Of a stretch of DNA of 22,761 nt, positions 22,293-22,761 are shown piece by piece. The notes under the pieces are model-generated. The model saw only the letters and a program-made list of their open reading frames with translations. It was not told where the DNA came from and did no database searches. The translations under genes were made by a program, and so were the position numbers. Position 1 is the first letter of the stretch. Every line of letters begins with the position of its first letter. The stretch lies in the NCBI GenBank assembly GCA_041907145.1, contig JAYRHW010000262.1:1-22761 (forward strand). Reading direction: 5' to 3'. Origin of the DNA: JAFLCA01 sp041907145 (GTDB lineage Bacteria > Bdellovibrionota_C > UBA2361 > JAFLCA01).

Positions 22293-22321
22293 TTGGGTAA
22301 GATTTGCGATGGGAGTAAAAT
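22293..22321 (+). promoter_or_regulatory. Sigma70-type promoter of the last gene
   Basis: TTGGGT (22293-22298), a 17-base spacer and TAAAAT (22316-22321) form the best -35/-10 pair in the window. Transcription would start near 22328, about 53 bases before the ATG at 22381. Confidence 0.6.
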
Positions 22322-22380
22322 CGGAAGGTCCCGTAGCTGTTGTAACTCCTCACCGTTGGGTGCCGCGAAACCGATAGGCT

Positions 22381-22761
22381 ATGTCGTTGATGTCGTCCCC
22401 AGGGCAATCACCGGATGCGCATAAAGGCGCTGGAGCGTCAGCGGAGCAGCAGGCTCCTGAGAGCGCCTCAACCCTTGAATCACCGAATACCCTGGCAGGC
22501 CTTCGCCCTAATCCCCAGCTCCAAATAGATTTCAAGGTGCCTGCTGCGGTAAAAACCGCCGAGGCCTTCATTGCCTGGGCTAGTTCGCACAGCGATGGCG
22601 TGCATAAGGAAATCGGCAGAATTGTGGATGAGGGAACTGCTCAGGGCAATTGGACAACCCTAACTCCAAAGGAGAAGGGAGATTTAAGCTTTGCCTGTCG
22701 TTTGATTGCCGAGGAGGGTATCGCCAATCTTATTGGGTATGGAATCGCGGATCTTACCCAA
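22381..22761 (+). CDS. Hypothetical protein, N-terminal part (runs off the window)
   Basis: The frame is open for 127 codons to the end of the window; a TAG two codons before the ATG closes it upstream, so the start is at 22381 or the ATG at 22390. Residues 1-40 are Ser/Ala/Pro-rich and probably disordered. From about 45 the sequence looks folded and helical (VPAAVKTAEAFIAWASSH, then DGVHKEIGRIVDEGTAQG and LTPKEKGDLSFACRLIAEEG). There is no signal peptide. I do not recognise the family. Support for it being real is the good promoter at 22293-22321 and the absence of stops; no clear Shine-Dalgarno precedes the ATG. Confidence 0.65.
   Translation, partial: MSLMSSPGQSPDAHKGAGASAEQQAPESASTLESPNTLAGLRPNPQLQIDFKVPAAVKTAEAFIAWASSHSDGVHKEIGRIVDEGTAQGNWTTLTPKEKGDLSFACRLIAEEGIANLIGYGIADLTQ

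Noticed and set aside
22350..22571. Minus-strand frame of 73 codons
   Set aside because: It overlaps the plus-strand gene that has a promoter, and has no ribosome-binding site. It is probably a shadow.
1..22761. Search for tRNA, rRNA, CRISPR arrays, insertion sequences and integrases
   Set aside because: I found no T-loop-like tRNA sequence, spaced repeat array, transposase motif or terminal inverted repeat with target duplication by eye. A tRNA or covariance-model scan would be decisive.

Overview
The window looks like chromosomal DNA from a Gram-negative bacterium of moderate GC content. The evidence is lipoprotein signal peptides, a c-type cytochrome, a periplasmic binding protein, an outer-membrane beta-barrel family (DUF3570) and a TlpA-type periplasmic thioredoxin. 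A thrombospondin type 3 repeat protein and a protease on a Thr-Pro stalk resemble gene content often seen in deltaproteobacterial or Bdellovibrionota-like and metagenomic lineages, but the sequence alone does not settle the taxon. I saw no insertion sequence, prophage, CRISPR array, rRNA or tRNA.

Layout. 1-939 is the C-terminal part of a membrane protein, probably a GT-C glycosyltransferase. From 983 to 9470 genes often alternate in strand: monoheme cytochrome (+), LON-domain protein (-), lysozyme-like transglycosylase (+), S66 LD-carboxypeptidase (-), SAM methyltransferase (+), a small unknown protein (-), THUMP-type RNA methyltransferase (+), a lipoprotein (-), a cysteine-rich exported protein (+) and a DUF155 protein (-). 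Several convergent pairs overlap at their stops, and four genes appear to be transcribed as leaderless mRNAs. An 877-base gene-free region (9471-10347) with several hairpins and a 20-base tandem repeat precedes a two-gene glycosyltransferase unit: a GT4-TPR fusion and a CgeB-like transferase (10348-14195). An orphan branched-chain-amino-acid-type binding protein follows on the minus strand.

15610-18507 is a compact same-strand module: TlpA-like thioredoxin, DUF4266 lipoprotein, DUF3570 outer-membrane protein and ApbE-family FMN transferase. The DUF3570 protein carries a D-x-x-S-G-A-S motif matching the known ApbE flavinylation consensus, and the ApbE has no room for a signal peptide. This makes an uncharacterised outer-membrane flavoprotein or redox system plausible.

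Downstream are a two-helix membrane protein, an exported unknown, a thrombospondin type 3 protein (-) and, divergent from it, a trypsin-like protease with an intact triad on a low-complexity stalk. The window ends inside an unrecognised gene with a good sigma70-type promoter.

Best candidates for new biology: (1) the TlpA/DUF4266/DUF3570/ApbE module; (2) the exported protein at 8009-8632 with three tandem six-cysteine twin-CX3C modules; (3) the structured non-coding region before the glycosyltransferases; (4) the cluster of extended -10 boxes exactly six bases before start codons.
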